A stretch of 64,000 nt of DNA from Methyloversatilis sp. (GTDB lineage Bacteria; Pseudomonadota; Gammaproteobacteria; Burkholderiales; Rhodocyclaceae), in contig NZ_JAUYRO010000044.1 in the NCBI RefSeq assembly GCF_030696805.1, positions 1 to 64,000 on the forward strand, written 5' to 3'. The notes beneath the pieces are model-generated. The model did not search any database. It was not told where the DNA came from and worked only from the letters and a program-made list of their open reading frames with translations. Position 1 is the stretch's first letter. The number at the start of each line of letters is the position of its first letter. Positions 25,344 through 33,392 of the stretch are shown here, piece by piece. Made by a program: the position numbers and the translations under genes.

Positions 25344-25421
25344 GAGGCCGCGCACAAAGGGGCCACACCCACAGGGGCGGCTCGGACTCGAATGGCGCCA
25401 ACGCGCCATCGCCTGACGAGT

Positions 25422-26459
25422 TCATCGCGCAGGCTCGGCCAGCAGCGCGACAGCGACGGCCGGGGCGCAGGTGGTCGCATCGTCAGCACAGGACGGGGCG
25501 CAGTCGGCCAACAGGCTGGCGAGCATGATGGAGCGGCGACCGAGCGTGGCAGCAAGGCGGGCGGCGATCGCGCAGCCGGCGCCGGCGCACACCACCGGTG
25601 CGTCGGCGGGCAGGGCGGCGATGCCGGGCAGTGCGCGGCTGGCGTTGAGCAGTGTGGCGAGCTGGGCGTCGGCGAACGCGTTGGCGAGCGAGCGCCAGTC
25701 GGCCATCGATCCTTCATCGACATCGCGGCCGATCATGCGGGCGAGGCGCCGGGCGCTGGCTTCCGGCGTTTTTGCGCCACCGTCGGCGGCCGGATACGGG
25801 TCGGCGTGTTCCGGCAATTCGCCCAGCAGGCGCCAGACGTCAGCGGTGGTCGCGAAATGTTCGGCCATCAGGCGGTGCCGCCGGCCGCGGAAATCGATGT
25901 CCGGGGCCAGCGCCATCAGCGGCGTGCGAACCAGACCGGCATACACCAGCTCGCCGCTGATCAGCCGGTCGGCATCACTGCGGCTGGCGCTGGCCACCCC
26001 GCGATTGATCACGATGAGGTCGCTCGTGGTGCTGCCGATGTCGGCCAGCAGCGCCTGCGGGCAGCGGCTCGCGACCCAGGCGGCAGTGGCCAGCCAGTTG
26101 GCTGAAGCGATGTCGTCGGCGCGTGCGGCGGCGCCTGTCGGTGCAACCCAGCCGCTGCGCCCGGCATACAGGCGCAGCTCGCCCGGAAGCGCGGCAGCCA
26201 GCCGATCGACGATAGCCACCACGCCGGCCGCACGCGAATCGAACAGGTCGACCATTTCGCCGGTCATCGTGATGGCGTGACGGGTGGTGTTGCCGAGCGC
26301 AGCGCGTGCCTGGACGACGGCTGCATCCAGCTTGTCCAGCCCCTGCCAAAGCGGGCAGGCGATCTGTACGACACCGGTGACCCGGCCGTGCTCGACGCGC
26401 GCCGCCTTCACGTGCGCGCCGCCGATGTCCCAGCCGGTCAACGAGCTGTCAGACGGCAT
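25422..26459 (-). CDS. H4MPT-linked C1-transfer pathway protein, MfnF-like
   Basis: A 345-residue protein of the hydantoinase/actin-like ATPase type seen in H4MPT gene clusters. The N-terminus GWDIGGAHVKAARV is a phosphate-binding motif; MTGEMVDLFDSRAAGV and LLADIGSTTSDLIVIN are the family markers. The archaeal MfnF joins the furan diphosphate to gamma-glutamyltyramine in methanofuran synthesis; the bacterial homologue should act in methylofuran synthesis. It overlaps the mfnD-like gene by 11 bases. The C-terminus is Ala- and Cys-rich and lower in complexity. Confidence 0.82.
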   Translation of the reverse strand: MPSDSSLTGWDIGGAHVKAARVEHGRVTGVVQIACPLWQGLDKLDAAVVQARAALGNTTRHAITMTGEMVDLFDSRAAGVVAIVDRLAAALPGELRLYAGRSGWVAPTGAAARADDIASANWLATAAWVASRCPQALLADIGSTTSDLIVINRGVASASRSDADRLISGELVYAGLVRTPLMALAPDIDFRGRRHRLMAEHFATTADVWRLLGELPEHADPYPAADGGAKTPEASARRLARMIGRDVDEGSMADWRSLANAFADAQLATLLNASRALPGIAALPADAPVVCAGAGCAIAARLAATLGRRSIMLASLLADCAPSCADDATTCAPAVAVALLAEPAR

Positions 26460-27456
26460 CGACGGCCTCCGTCAGTTCGATGCGCTGCGGCCGCGCGGCG
26501 CCGGCCGGACGCCACAGGGGGCCGCCGTCGGCCGCGGCCAGCGTGGCGGCGAGCAGGTTGCAGCCCAGCGTGTCGTGCAGTGCGCAGGCCGAGGTGCTCA
26601 GGCGTGGGTTCAGTTCGACCACGATCGGGCCGTCGGCGGTGTGCAGCACGTCGACGCCGACATGCCCGAGCAGGCCGGGCAGGGCGCCAGCGATGCGCCG
26701 TGCCAACGCCCTGTACATATCGTCGATCGGCACGTCACCAACGGCCAATGCGACGAGCGACACCTGTTCGCCATCTATCGCGAGGTGCTGACGGTTGATC
26801 GACAGCAGCACCGCTTCGCCACGCGCGCACAGCAGATTCAGGCTGCGCGCCTCGCCCGCCATCCAGGGCTGCGCAACAAAGCCCGGGCGCAACGCCTGCG
26901 CGGCCTGATGCACGGTGTCGAACAACCGCAGGCCATCGCAGCCGGCGCCGTCATCCGGCTTGACGACCCAGCGACCGGGCAGCGCCGGCAGCGTCGCGGC
27001 ATCGGTGAAGTGCGGCAACACGGCGATACCGGCCGCACTCAGTCGCTCCGCCGTCAGCGACTTGGAGGCGCCGATGCGGCAGGTGTCGGCGCTGCAGCCG
27101 AGCAGTGTTTTGCCGGCGCCCGTGACCCGGGACGTCAGTGCAGCGAGCACGCCACCGGTTTCCGGCGCGACGATGAGCACCGCGTCGGCGGCGTCGAGCG
27201 CGTGGTCGAAAGACGCTTCAAAGCCGGCGTCGAAGGCATGGTCAGGGGTGACCGCAATCAGATGTGCCGGGAAATCGGGCGGTGGCAGGCGGGCGTCATG
27301 CAGCAGGATGATGTCGATATCGGGCAGCGCGGCTGCGTCGCGCAGCAGTGCATCGCGCATCAGCCGGCCTTCTCGCAGCAGCGAGGGCGGAAGCCCAGGC
27401 TGGCCGGCCAGCCCGCCGCCGGTGATAAACTCGAACACGAAAATTCGACGCTTCAT
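26449..27456 (-). CDS. ATP-grasp protein, MfnD-like ligase
   Basis: A 335-residue ATP-grasp ligase. It starts RRIFVFEFITGGGLAG (the GGGL loop of the COG1821 group), has WVVKPDDGAGCDGLRLF (ATP-grasp lysine and Gly-rich loop) and ends with HVGVDVLHTADGPIVVELNPRLSTS (Mg-binding Glu/Asn). MfnD adds glutamate to tyramine in methanofuran synthesis; methylofuran uses a related aromatic amine/amino acid and glutamates. The start is only 10-13 bases from the divergent HisA-like gene, and no clear ribosome-binding site precedes ATG 27456. It is first in the minus-strand unit mfnD-mfnF-(REP)-mfnE. Confidence 0.82.
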   Translation of the reverse strand: MKRRIFVFEFITGGGLAGQPGLPPSLLREGRLMRDALLRDAAALPDIDIILLHDARLPPPDFPAHLIAVTPDHAFDAGFEASFDHALDAADAVLIVAPETGGVLAALTSRVTGAGKTLLGCSADTCRIGASKSLTAERLSAAGIAVLPHFTDAATLPALPGRWVVKPDDGAGCDGLRLFDTVHQAAQALRPGFVAQPWMAGEARSLNLLCARGEAVLLSINRQHLAIDGEQVSLVALAVGDVPIDDMYRALARRIAGALPGLLGHVGVDVLHTADGPIVVELNPRLSTSACALHDTLGCNLLAATLAAADGGPLWRPAGAARPQRIELTEAVDAV

Positions 27457-27469
27457 ATAAGGATTCGTG

Positions 27470-28201
27470 GTGCCTCAAATCATTCCCGTCATCGACCTGA
27501 TGAACGGCCAGGTCGTGCATGCGCGCCGTGGCGACCGGCAAGCTTACCAGCCGCTGCAGTCTTCACTGGTTGATGGCTGCGACCCGCATGACGTGGCGCA
27601 GGCGCTGATCGAGGCGACCGGCGCGCGTCAGGTCTATGTGGCCGACATCGATGCCATTCGTGGACCGGGCGCTGGCAAGGTCAATGGCAAGGGCGATCGC
27701 CAGGACGGCGGCGAGCGTGTTGCCAAGCCCGACCACGCGACGCTGATCGCCGAACTGGCAGCGCGCCACCCGGATGTCGAGTGGTGGGTCGATGGCGGCT
27801 ATGTCGATGCCACGCCTGCGCTGGCGCTGCATCGTGCGGCCGGCGTGACGCCGGTGTTCGGCACCGAATCGATGCGCAGCTATGGCGCGCTGCGCAAATT
27901 CCGCAACGCGCACATCGATACCGTGCTGTCGCTCGATTACCGGCGCGGCGTCCCGCTCGGCCCGGACTGGTCGTACGACCCGGTCGAATGGCCGGCCCGG
28001 GTGCTCGCAATGGAACTGGGGCGCGTTGGTGCTGAGGACGGGCCGGCGCTGCAGCTGATCCGTACGCTGCAGTCAATGCGCTCCGACGTGGATGTCATTG
28101 CCGCCGGCGGTGTGCGCAACCGCGAGGACCTGCGCGCGCTCGACGGCATCGGCGTCACGGCCGTGCTGGTGGCCAGCGCGTTGCACGATGGGCGGCTGTA
28201 G
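27470..28201 (+). CDS. HisA/HisF-related TIM-barrel protein of the C1 cofactor cluster
   Basis: A 243-residue TIM barrel related to ProFAR isomerase: IIPVIDLMNGQVVHARRGDR at the N-terminus, QVYVADIDAI, WWVDGGYVDAT, HIDTVLSLDYRRG and VIAAGGVRNREDLRAL. It is not HisA itself: the phosphate-loop context and the insert GPGAGKVNGKGDRQDGGER differ. Homologues recur in methanogens and in methylotroph H4MPT islands; the reaction is unknown to me. GTG 27470 has AAGGA six bases upstream; GTG 27467 is an alternative. Confidence 0.8.
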   Translation: MPQIIPVIDLMNGQVVHARRGDRQAYQPLQSSLVDGCDPHDVAQALIEATGARQVYVADIDAIRGPGAGKVNGKGDRQDGGERVAKPDHATLIAELAARHPDVEWWVDGGYVDATPALALHRAAGVTPVFGTESMRSYGALRKFRNAHIDTVLSLDYRRGVPLGPDWSYDPVEWPARVLAMELGRVGAEDGPALQLIRTLQSMRSDVDVIAAGGVRNREDLRALDGIGVTAVLVASALHDGRL

Positions 28202-28215
28202 GCCGCACACATTCA

Positions 28216-29034
28216 TCACCAGCTGAGCGGATTGACCCGGTAGTAGCGGCTCAGCTCGCCGAACATGTCGGGAAAGCTTTCGGCCAGATGCTGCGGCCGC
28301 TCAAAGAACGCTTCCGACGCCACCGCGAAAAACTCGGCCGGACTGCTTGCGCCGTATGGATTGAGCGTTGGCACGGCGCCGGCCTGCAACTGCCGGAGCA
28401 GACTTGCGTAGGCGGCGTCGAACACGCGCGTCCAGCGCTCGACGCGATGGCGGCCCACCATCGGCGGAGCGCCGTTGGCGTCGCCGTTCTCCTGATCGAG
28501 TTGATGCGCGAATTCGTGGATGACCACGTTGTGGCCGTCGGACGCATCGGCGGCGCCGCGCACGACGTCGTCCCACGACAGCACGACATGCCCGCGCGAC
28601 GATGATTCGCCCAGATGGACCGCACGCCCCTCATGCACGACGCCGGCGGCGTCGGTGGTCAGGCGCCGCACCGCGAAAGCCGACGGGTAGATCAGGATTT
28701 CACGCAGTTCCGGGAAGTAGCCGCTGCGTCGGTTCAACAGCAGCAGGCAGGCCTGGGCGGCGATGGTGACCCGCATATCGTCGGTCACGTCCAGTCCGTC
28801 GCAGCCGACAAAGGTCTTTTCGGCCACGAACACCTGGATGTGCTTCTTCAACTGCAGTTGCAGGTCGGCTGGCAGCCGCCGCACCTGTGGCACGCGTCGG
28901 CGCAGGATGTCCCGCCAGGCCGGCGGGAACGGCCGGCTGCGCAGCCAGCGGCGGCGCGATTCGATGCGCAGCGGTTCGGCAAGCAGCCACACCGCCGGAA
29001 TCAGCGTCAGCAGGATGAAGAAAAGCAGCGGCAC
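28216..29034 (-). CDS. mtfA: MtfA-family zinc peptidase (Mlc titration factor-like, M90)
   Basis: A 272-residue metallopeptidase. One N-terminal helix (LLFFILLTLIPAVWLLAEPL) may anchor it. The zinc motif HEFAHQLDQENG lies at about 165-176, with the downstream Glu in FFAVASEAFFERP. E. coli MtfA binds the glucose repressor Mlc and has aminopeptidase activity; no Mlc homologue is in view, so only the fold and the peptidase site can be claimed. The gene converges on the HisA-like gene at 14 bases. Confidence 0.88.
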   Translation of the reverse strand: MPLLFFILLTLIPAVWLLAEPLRIESRRRWLRSRPFPPAWRDILRRRVPQVRRLPADLQLQLKKHIQVFVAEKTFVGCDGLDVTDDMRVTIAAQACLLLLNRRSGYFPELREILIYPSAFAVRRLTTDAAGVVHEGRAVHLGESSSRGHVVLSWDDVVRGAADASDGHNVVIHEFAHQLDQENGDANGAPPMVGRHRVERWTRVFDAAYASLLRQLQAGAVPTLNPYGASSPAEFFAVASEAFFERPQHLAESFPDMFGELSRYYRVNPLSW

Positions 29035-29105
29035 GTCTTGCCCGTCTCACCGGTTGGGGTTTGCAGAAGCTGGGGTCGCGCCGCCGCCATTTCAACGCCG
29101 TCGCC

Positions 29106-29639
29106 TCAGGCGAGCGGCGCGTCGCCCAGCACCGCCGCGCCGAGAAAGTCCATCTTGCCGATCTCGACGCCGTTGTGTCGCAGGATGGCGAAGGTGGTCG
29201 TGGCGTGGAAATACAGATTGGGCAGCACGAAATCGAGCAGGTAGCGCAGGCCCTTGAAATGCGCGTCGCGCCCGGCCAGCCGGAACGTGATGTCGCGTTC
29301 CTCGCTGCCGTCGATCTGCGCCGCGCCGAAGCCCTGCACGAAGTCGATGGCCTTGGCGATGCGCGCCTGCAGTTCGGCGAGGGTCGCTTCATCGTCTTCC
29401 CAGCGGGGGACCTCGGCACCGGCCAGTCGCGCCGCGCCACCCTTGACGATGTCGGTTGCGATCTGCACCTGACGCGGCAGCGCGAACATGTCGGGTGCCA
29501 GCCGCGCGTGGATGAACACCGATTCATCGATCTTGCGTGCGGCCGCGTGTGCCGCGGCCTTCTCAAGAACCACGGACATGTTCTGGAGCACCCGCACGAA
29601 AACGGGTACCGAAGTTTCATACATGGAAATCGTCATCAT
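29106..29639 (-). CDS. DUF1993-family protein
   Basis: A 177-residue soluble helical protein. MYETSVPVFVRVLQNMSVVLEKA, HARLAPDMFALPRQVQIATD and FHATTTFAILRHNGVEIGKMDFLG are the DUF1993 markers, a family related to the DinB-like four-helix bundles. Function unknown. The ATG at 29639 lies behind a TGGAG site. Downstream is mtfA; upstream a heptamer repeat separates it from the SDR gene. Confidence 0.85.
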   Translation of the reverse strand: MMTISMYETSVPVFVRVLQNMSVVLEKAAAHAAARKIDESVFIHARLAPDMFALPRQVQIATDIVKGGAARLAGAEVPRWEDDEATLAELQARIAKAIDFVQGFGAAQIDGSEERDITFRLAGRDAHFKGLRYLLDFVLPNLYFHATTTFAILRHNGVEIGKMDFLGAAVLGDAPLA

Positions 29640-29651
29640 CGCTCCAGGGGG

Positions 29652-29713
29652 AAGGTGCAAGGTGCAAGGTGCAAGGGGGGCGGCTTCGAGTTCTGTACCT
29701 TGCCCCTTGCACC
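29652..29713. repeat. AAGGTGC heptamer tandem repeat with imperfect inverted copy
   Basis: AAGGTGC is repeated three times in tandem at 29652-29672, followed by AAGGGGGG. About 25 bases further, at 29696-29713, ACCTTGCCCCTTGCACCT is the reverse complement of the repeat block with one mismatch over 18 bases. The RNA would form a long hairpin between the SDR and DUF1993 genes. There is no T tract on the minus strand, so it is not a standard terminator. Confidence 0.75.
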
Positions 29714-29717
29714 TGCT

Positions 29718-30455
29718 TCACCAGGGCAGCGCGTCGCCGACGTGCGTGAAAGTGCCGGTGGGACCGTCGGCGGGCAGGGTTGCCAGCAGCACGCTGGTGC
29801 GGCCGCCCTCCGATACTTCGATCGGCGCGTTCTCACCGCCCATGTCGGTCTTCACCCAGCCCGGGTGGGCCGAATTGACCTTGATCGGTGTGTCGCGCAG
29901 TTCGGCGGCCAGATGCACCGTGAATGCATTGAGCGCGGTTTTCGAGGCGTTGTAGGCAAAGGCCTTGGCGGCTGCGATCGGCGACTTGGGGTCGCTCTGC
30001 AGCGTGAGCGAGCCGAGAATGCTCGACAGGTTGACGATGCGACCTTCCGGCGACAGGCGGATCAACGGCAGCAGCAACTGGGTCAGTTCGACGACGGCGA
30101 AGAAATTGACGTCGAAGGTTTCACGCAGCACGGCCGGCGTCACGCTGCTGGCATTCGGTGCGAACAGGTCTTCCAGCGCGATGCCGGCGTTGTTGACCAG
30201 GATGTCGAGCTGGCCGTAGTGGTGCGCGATGTGGTCATAGGCGTTCTGGTAAGTCGCCGGTTTCTTCGCGTCGAACGCGATTGCGCTGGCCGTGATGCCA
30301 TCGGCGCGCAGCGCGGCGACGGCTTCTTCCGCGCGTTCGGCGTTGCGTACGCCGAGCACGACTTCGATGCCGAGCTGGCCGAGGCCGCGCGCGGTTTCCA
30401 GGCCCAGACCGCGATTGGCGCCGGTAATGAAGGCGACTTTACGGGTGACGGTCAT
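29718..30455 (-). CDS. Short-chain dehydrogenase/reductase, carbonyl-reductase-like
   Basis: A 245-residue classical SDR with TGANRGLGLETA (NAD(P) loop), NNAG, the Ser in NLSSILGSL and YNASK (catalytic Tyr and Lys). The insert between Ser and Tyr (TLQSDPKSPIAAAKAFA) and the N-A-x-I-G end resemble plant-type/CBR1-like carbonyl reductases. GAGGAG stands 7 bases before ATG 30455. The same frame stays open upstream through the remnant of an outer-membrane factor gene, so automated start calling could wrongly fuse the two. Confidence 0.9.
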   Translation of the reverse strand: MTVTRKVAFITGANRGLGLETARGLGQLGIEVVLGVRNAERAEEAVAALRADGITASAIAFDAKKPATYQNAYDHIAHHYGQLDILVNNAGIALEDLFAPNASSVTPAVLRETFDVNFFAVVELTQLLLPLIRLSPEGRIVNLSSILGSLTLQSDPKSPIAAAKAFAYNASKTALNAFTVHLAAELRDTPIKVNSAHPGWVKTDMGGENAPIEVSEGGRTSVLLATLPADGPTGTFTHVGDALPW

Positions 30456-30536
30456 GATGGATCTCCTCAAGGATGTCGAGCATGCAGGGGCTGGACCGGC
30501 CCTGCGTCGGATGTATGGATGGCGGAGGCCGGGGGG

Positions 30537-30791
30537 CCAGTCTGCGCCGAGCGCACGGATGAGACCGGTGGCGGCGCGCGCGCGTTCGCCTTCGAGCTGC
30601 GACGCGATCCGCCGCCGCAGCAGCACGCTGCGGTCCGCGTCGATCACGTCGACAAAGCTGACCGGGCCTTCGCGGTACTGGATCTGCAACGGCCGGGCCG
30701 CACGCGTCGCCGCGCGAACGGCTTCGTCCTGTGTGCGCATCTGCTCCGCCAGTATGGGCAGTCCGGCCAGATTGTCCCCGACTTTGCGCAC
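30537..30791 (-). pseudogene. Remnant of a NodT/OprM-type efflux outer-membrane factor (C-terminus)
   Basis: The 85-residue stretch contains KVGDNLAGLPILAEQ, AARPLQIQYREG, VSFVDVIDADRSVLL and GLIRALGADW, the C-terminal repeat end of RND outer-membrane lipoproteins, which are normally about 450-500 residues. Nothing upstream supplies the rest. It is in the same open frame as the SDR gene 80 bases further on. It looks like a deletion scar of a lost efflux operon. Confidence 0.75.
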
Positions 30792-31011
30792 CGCAGTCGA
30801 ACCCCGGCAATGTGCCCACCAGGCCAACACGCTGGCAAGGGCCACAGCACCCAATGCAGCTTTGTCGGGCACACGGGATGTGCACACGTTGCCGGCCTTG
30901 ATGGACCCGCCGGAGATAACCGTTCAACCCCGGGGGCGCGTGATCGACCTGTTGTCCGACAGGCCGCAGGACGGCCTCGATCAAGGCCATTGAGGGCTGA
31001 TCGTTCGGACG

Positions 31012-32199
31012 CTATGGCGTTGCAGACCGACGCTCGCTGGCGGTCTGCAATGTGCGTTGTATCTTGTCGAGCAGACGGACCTTGTCGACGGGTTTGACGA
31101 CGAAACCGGATGCGCCCGCGTTCCGGCTTTCGATGACGATGTTGCGTTCGCTGTGGCCCGTGATGATGAGCACCGGAATATCCGCAAACTGTTCCACCGA
31201 TCTGATCCGCCGCGTTGCTTCGACGCCGTTGAGCCCGGGTAGATCGAAATCCATCAGGATGATGTCGGGCCGGTGCTTGCGCAGAATGCCAATGGCTTCG
31301 ATTCCGGATGCGGCAAAGAGGGGCTGCAGGTTCTCCGCAGACAGAAATTCACCGAGCAGCCTGCGCTGGAATTCGTCGTCGTCGACGATCAGCACCACCG
31401 GTCTGAACTGCTCTGCGAGCTTTTGCAGCGAGCGGGCCGATTCGATCTGGGGCGACAGCGCGTGGGCGAAGTCGCCTGCCCAGGCCCGCACGGGTTCGAC
31501 GGCATCCGTGGCGTTCTTCAGCTCGGGTTCGATGTACCTGATGCGCAACTGGTCGAACGCCTGTTCGAAGCGCGCCCTGTCCTTCACTTCGACACTGCTG
31601 CTCTGGCTCAGACTGCGGGAAAACTCTTCAAGGGCTGCGCCGATATGGTGCTCTGCGTCGCGCAATGTGCGGTGCACCGTGTCCACCCTGTCGTGTCCGC
31701 GCGCCATGTACTGCGCCAGCGCGCTCTCCAGCTCGGCAATTCGTCTTGCCTGGGCGGCAAGCTGCGTCATGCTGGCCGGCATCGAGCGCTCGACGTTCAT
31801 CTGTCGCAGGGCGTGAAAGACCGCCATCGGCAGACGTGGCGCGTCATGCGTCAGCGGCCAGAACAGGATGTAGTCGTCGAAATACTCGCGCTTGCACAGC
31901 TCATAAACGCGCTTCAGGTCGTCCTTGTTGCACAGGATGACGGTTCGGTGCGGCAAGCCATGCACGGCTGTGCTGAGACGGTAGAGACCGAGGTAATACC
32001 GTTCGGCTTTTTCCAGCGAATTGAACGCCAGCACCAGCACGTCGGGCTTGAAGCGCTCGAAGTCTTCGACCGACCGATCGGCGTCGGTCGACAGCGAAAT
32101 CTTTTCGAATTCATCACGCAGCAGCTTGCGCACGAGTTCGGCATCGCTGACCACATCGCTGGCGACCAGAATGCGCGCGGTGTCGGCCAGCTTTTTCAC
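31012..32199 (-). CDS. Response regulator with N-terminal pseudo-receiver and C-terminal receiver
   Basis: A 395-residue protein. The first 120 residues (TARILVASDVVSDAELVRKL, DVLVLAFNSLEKAERYY) look like a receiver that lost the acidic cluster. A helical middle (about 140-265) could be a dimerising coiled coil. The C-terminal receiver (about 270-390) has VVLIVDDDEFQRRLL, the phosphoacceptor Asp in IILMDFDLPGLNG, and the Lys in GFVVKPVDK. No output domain is present. GTG 32199 overlaps the stop of the REC-EAL gene (GTGA). It is the last member of a three-gene phosphorelay unit. Confidence 0.85.
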   Translation of the reverse strand: MKKLADTARILVASDVVSDAELVRKLLRDEFEKISLSTDADRSVEDFERFKPDVLVLAFNSLEKAERYYLGLYRLSTAVHGLPHRTVILCNKDDLKRVYELCKREYFDDYILFWPLTHDAPRLPMAVFHALRQMNVERSMPASMTQLAAQARRIAELESALAQYMARGHDRVDTVHRTLRDAEHHIGAALEEFSRSLSQSSSVEVKDRARFEQAFDQLRIRYIEPELKNATDAVEPVRAWAGDFAHALSPQIESARSLQKLAEQFRPVVLIVDDDEFQRRLLGEFLSAENLQPLFAASGIEAIGILRKHRPDIILMDFDLPGLNGVEATRRIRSVEQFADIPVLIITGHSERNIVIESRNAGASGFVVKPVDKVRLLDKIQRTLQTASERRSATP

Positions 32200-33392
32200 G
32201 ACACCAGTTCCAGGCGACGTATGCCCCAGGCGTCCAGCCACTCGGGCAGACGTTCGGCCGGCATCGGACGGGCGATGAAATAACCCTGTGCAATGTCGCA
32301 GCCGAGCTGGCGCAGGCAGTCCCAGTCCGCGCGGGTCTCGACGCCTTCGGCGACGGTGCGCAGCCCCAGTTGGCGGGCCATGCCCAGATTGGCGCGCAGG
32401 ATGGCCACCATCGATGTGCTGGTGCCGGCACCGTGCACGAAACTGCGGTCCAGTTTAAGTTCGTCGAAAGGTATGTCGCGCAACTGCGCAAGCGAAGAAA
32501 ACCCGGTGCCGAAATCGTCAATCGACAGGCCGATGCGTTTGAGGCGCAGTCGCGCCACGATGTCGAGCAGCGCCAGCGGGTCACGCATCAGCTGGCTCTC
32601 GGTCACTTCGAGTACCAGCTGCGAAATCGGCACCCCTGCAATGTGCGCAGCGCGCGCGACTTCGTCCGGAAAGTCGAGTGCGACGAGATTGTCCATTGAT
32701 ACATTCACGGCCACGCGCATTGTCTGGCCGAGACCGTTCCAATGCGCTGCATCACACAGCGCCCGGGACAGCACTGCATGGGTCAGTCGGTCAATCAGGC
32801 CGTGCGCTTCCGCGGTGCCGATGAACTGGTCCGGAAAGACGAGACCGTCGGCCGGATGTTTCCAGCGCACAAGGGTTTCGACCCCGACTACGCTGGCGGT
32901 TGCGAATTCAACCTTGGGTTGGTAGTGATTGACGAGCTGACCGTCGTCGATTGCCTGCAGCAGCGCATCCGCCGGATAGAGCGCGCGCTGTGCGCTCGCG
33001 CGGGTTTCGCCGGAATTTGTCAGGGCAGAATCGAGCACCGCTTTGAGGGCATCCAGCCCGAACGGCTTGTGCAGCGCACCCCACAGCTTCAGCGCACGCG
33101 CGCTGGCCAGTCGGCCGACCGTATCGAGGATGCGCTGGTCTTCGCCGCTGATCAGCACGAGGCCACCGCAATAATCGCTTCGCGCGAGGTGCCTCAGGAA
33201 CTCGATGCCATCCATGCCCGGCATGTTCAGGTCACAGAAAAGCGCGTCGAATCGCTCATCAGGATCGGCAAGACGGTTCAGCGCCATATCTGCGCTGTCG
33301 CAGGTCTGCACGCCTCGAACTCCCAACTCGTTGAGCTGCTGAGAAAGCAGCGTCAGTGCGAACGGGTCGTCATCGATGATCAGTACGTTCAA
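32196..33392 (-). CDS. REC-EAL response regulator (cyclic-di-GMP phosphodiesterase)
   Basis: A 398-residue protein. The receiver (1-125) has LIIDDDPFAL, phosphoacceptor in LFCDLNMPGMDG and Lys in LHKPFG. The EAL domain (about 150-390) has ETLVRWKHP in place of the EAL triad, then NVSMDNL, EVTESQL, IDDFGTGFSSL, LKLDRSFV and AEGVET, so all metal and base residues are present and activity is expected. Start TTG 33392 overlaps the stop of the hybrid kinase (TTGA); its own stop overlaps the next gene. It is a probable output of the kinase. Confidence 0.9.
   Translation of the reverse strand: MNVLIIDDDPFALTLLSQQLNELGVRGVQTCDSADMALNRLADPDERFDALFCDLNMPGMDGIEFLRHLARSDYCGGLVLISGEDQRILDTVGRLASARALKLWGALHKPFGLDALKAVLDSALTNSGETRASAQRALYPADALLQAIDDGQLVNHYQPKVEFATASVVGVETLVRWKHPADGLVFPDQFIGTAEAHGLIDRLTHAVLSRALCDAAHWNGLGQTMRVAVNVSMDNLVALDFPDEVARAAHIAGVPISQLVLEVTESQLMRDPLALLDIVARLRLKRIGLSIDDFGTGFSSLAQLRDIPFDELKLDRSFVHGAGTSTSMVAILRANLGMARQLGLRTVAEGVETRADWDCLRQLGCDIAQGYFIARPMPAERLPEWLDAWGIRRLELVS

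Noticed and set aside
29061-31097. Open frame of 678 codons on the plus strand crossing three genes
   Set aside because: It runs opposite DUF1993, the SDR gene and the remnant, with the biased composition of an antisense shadow.
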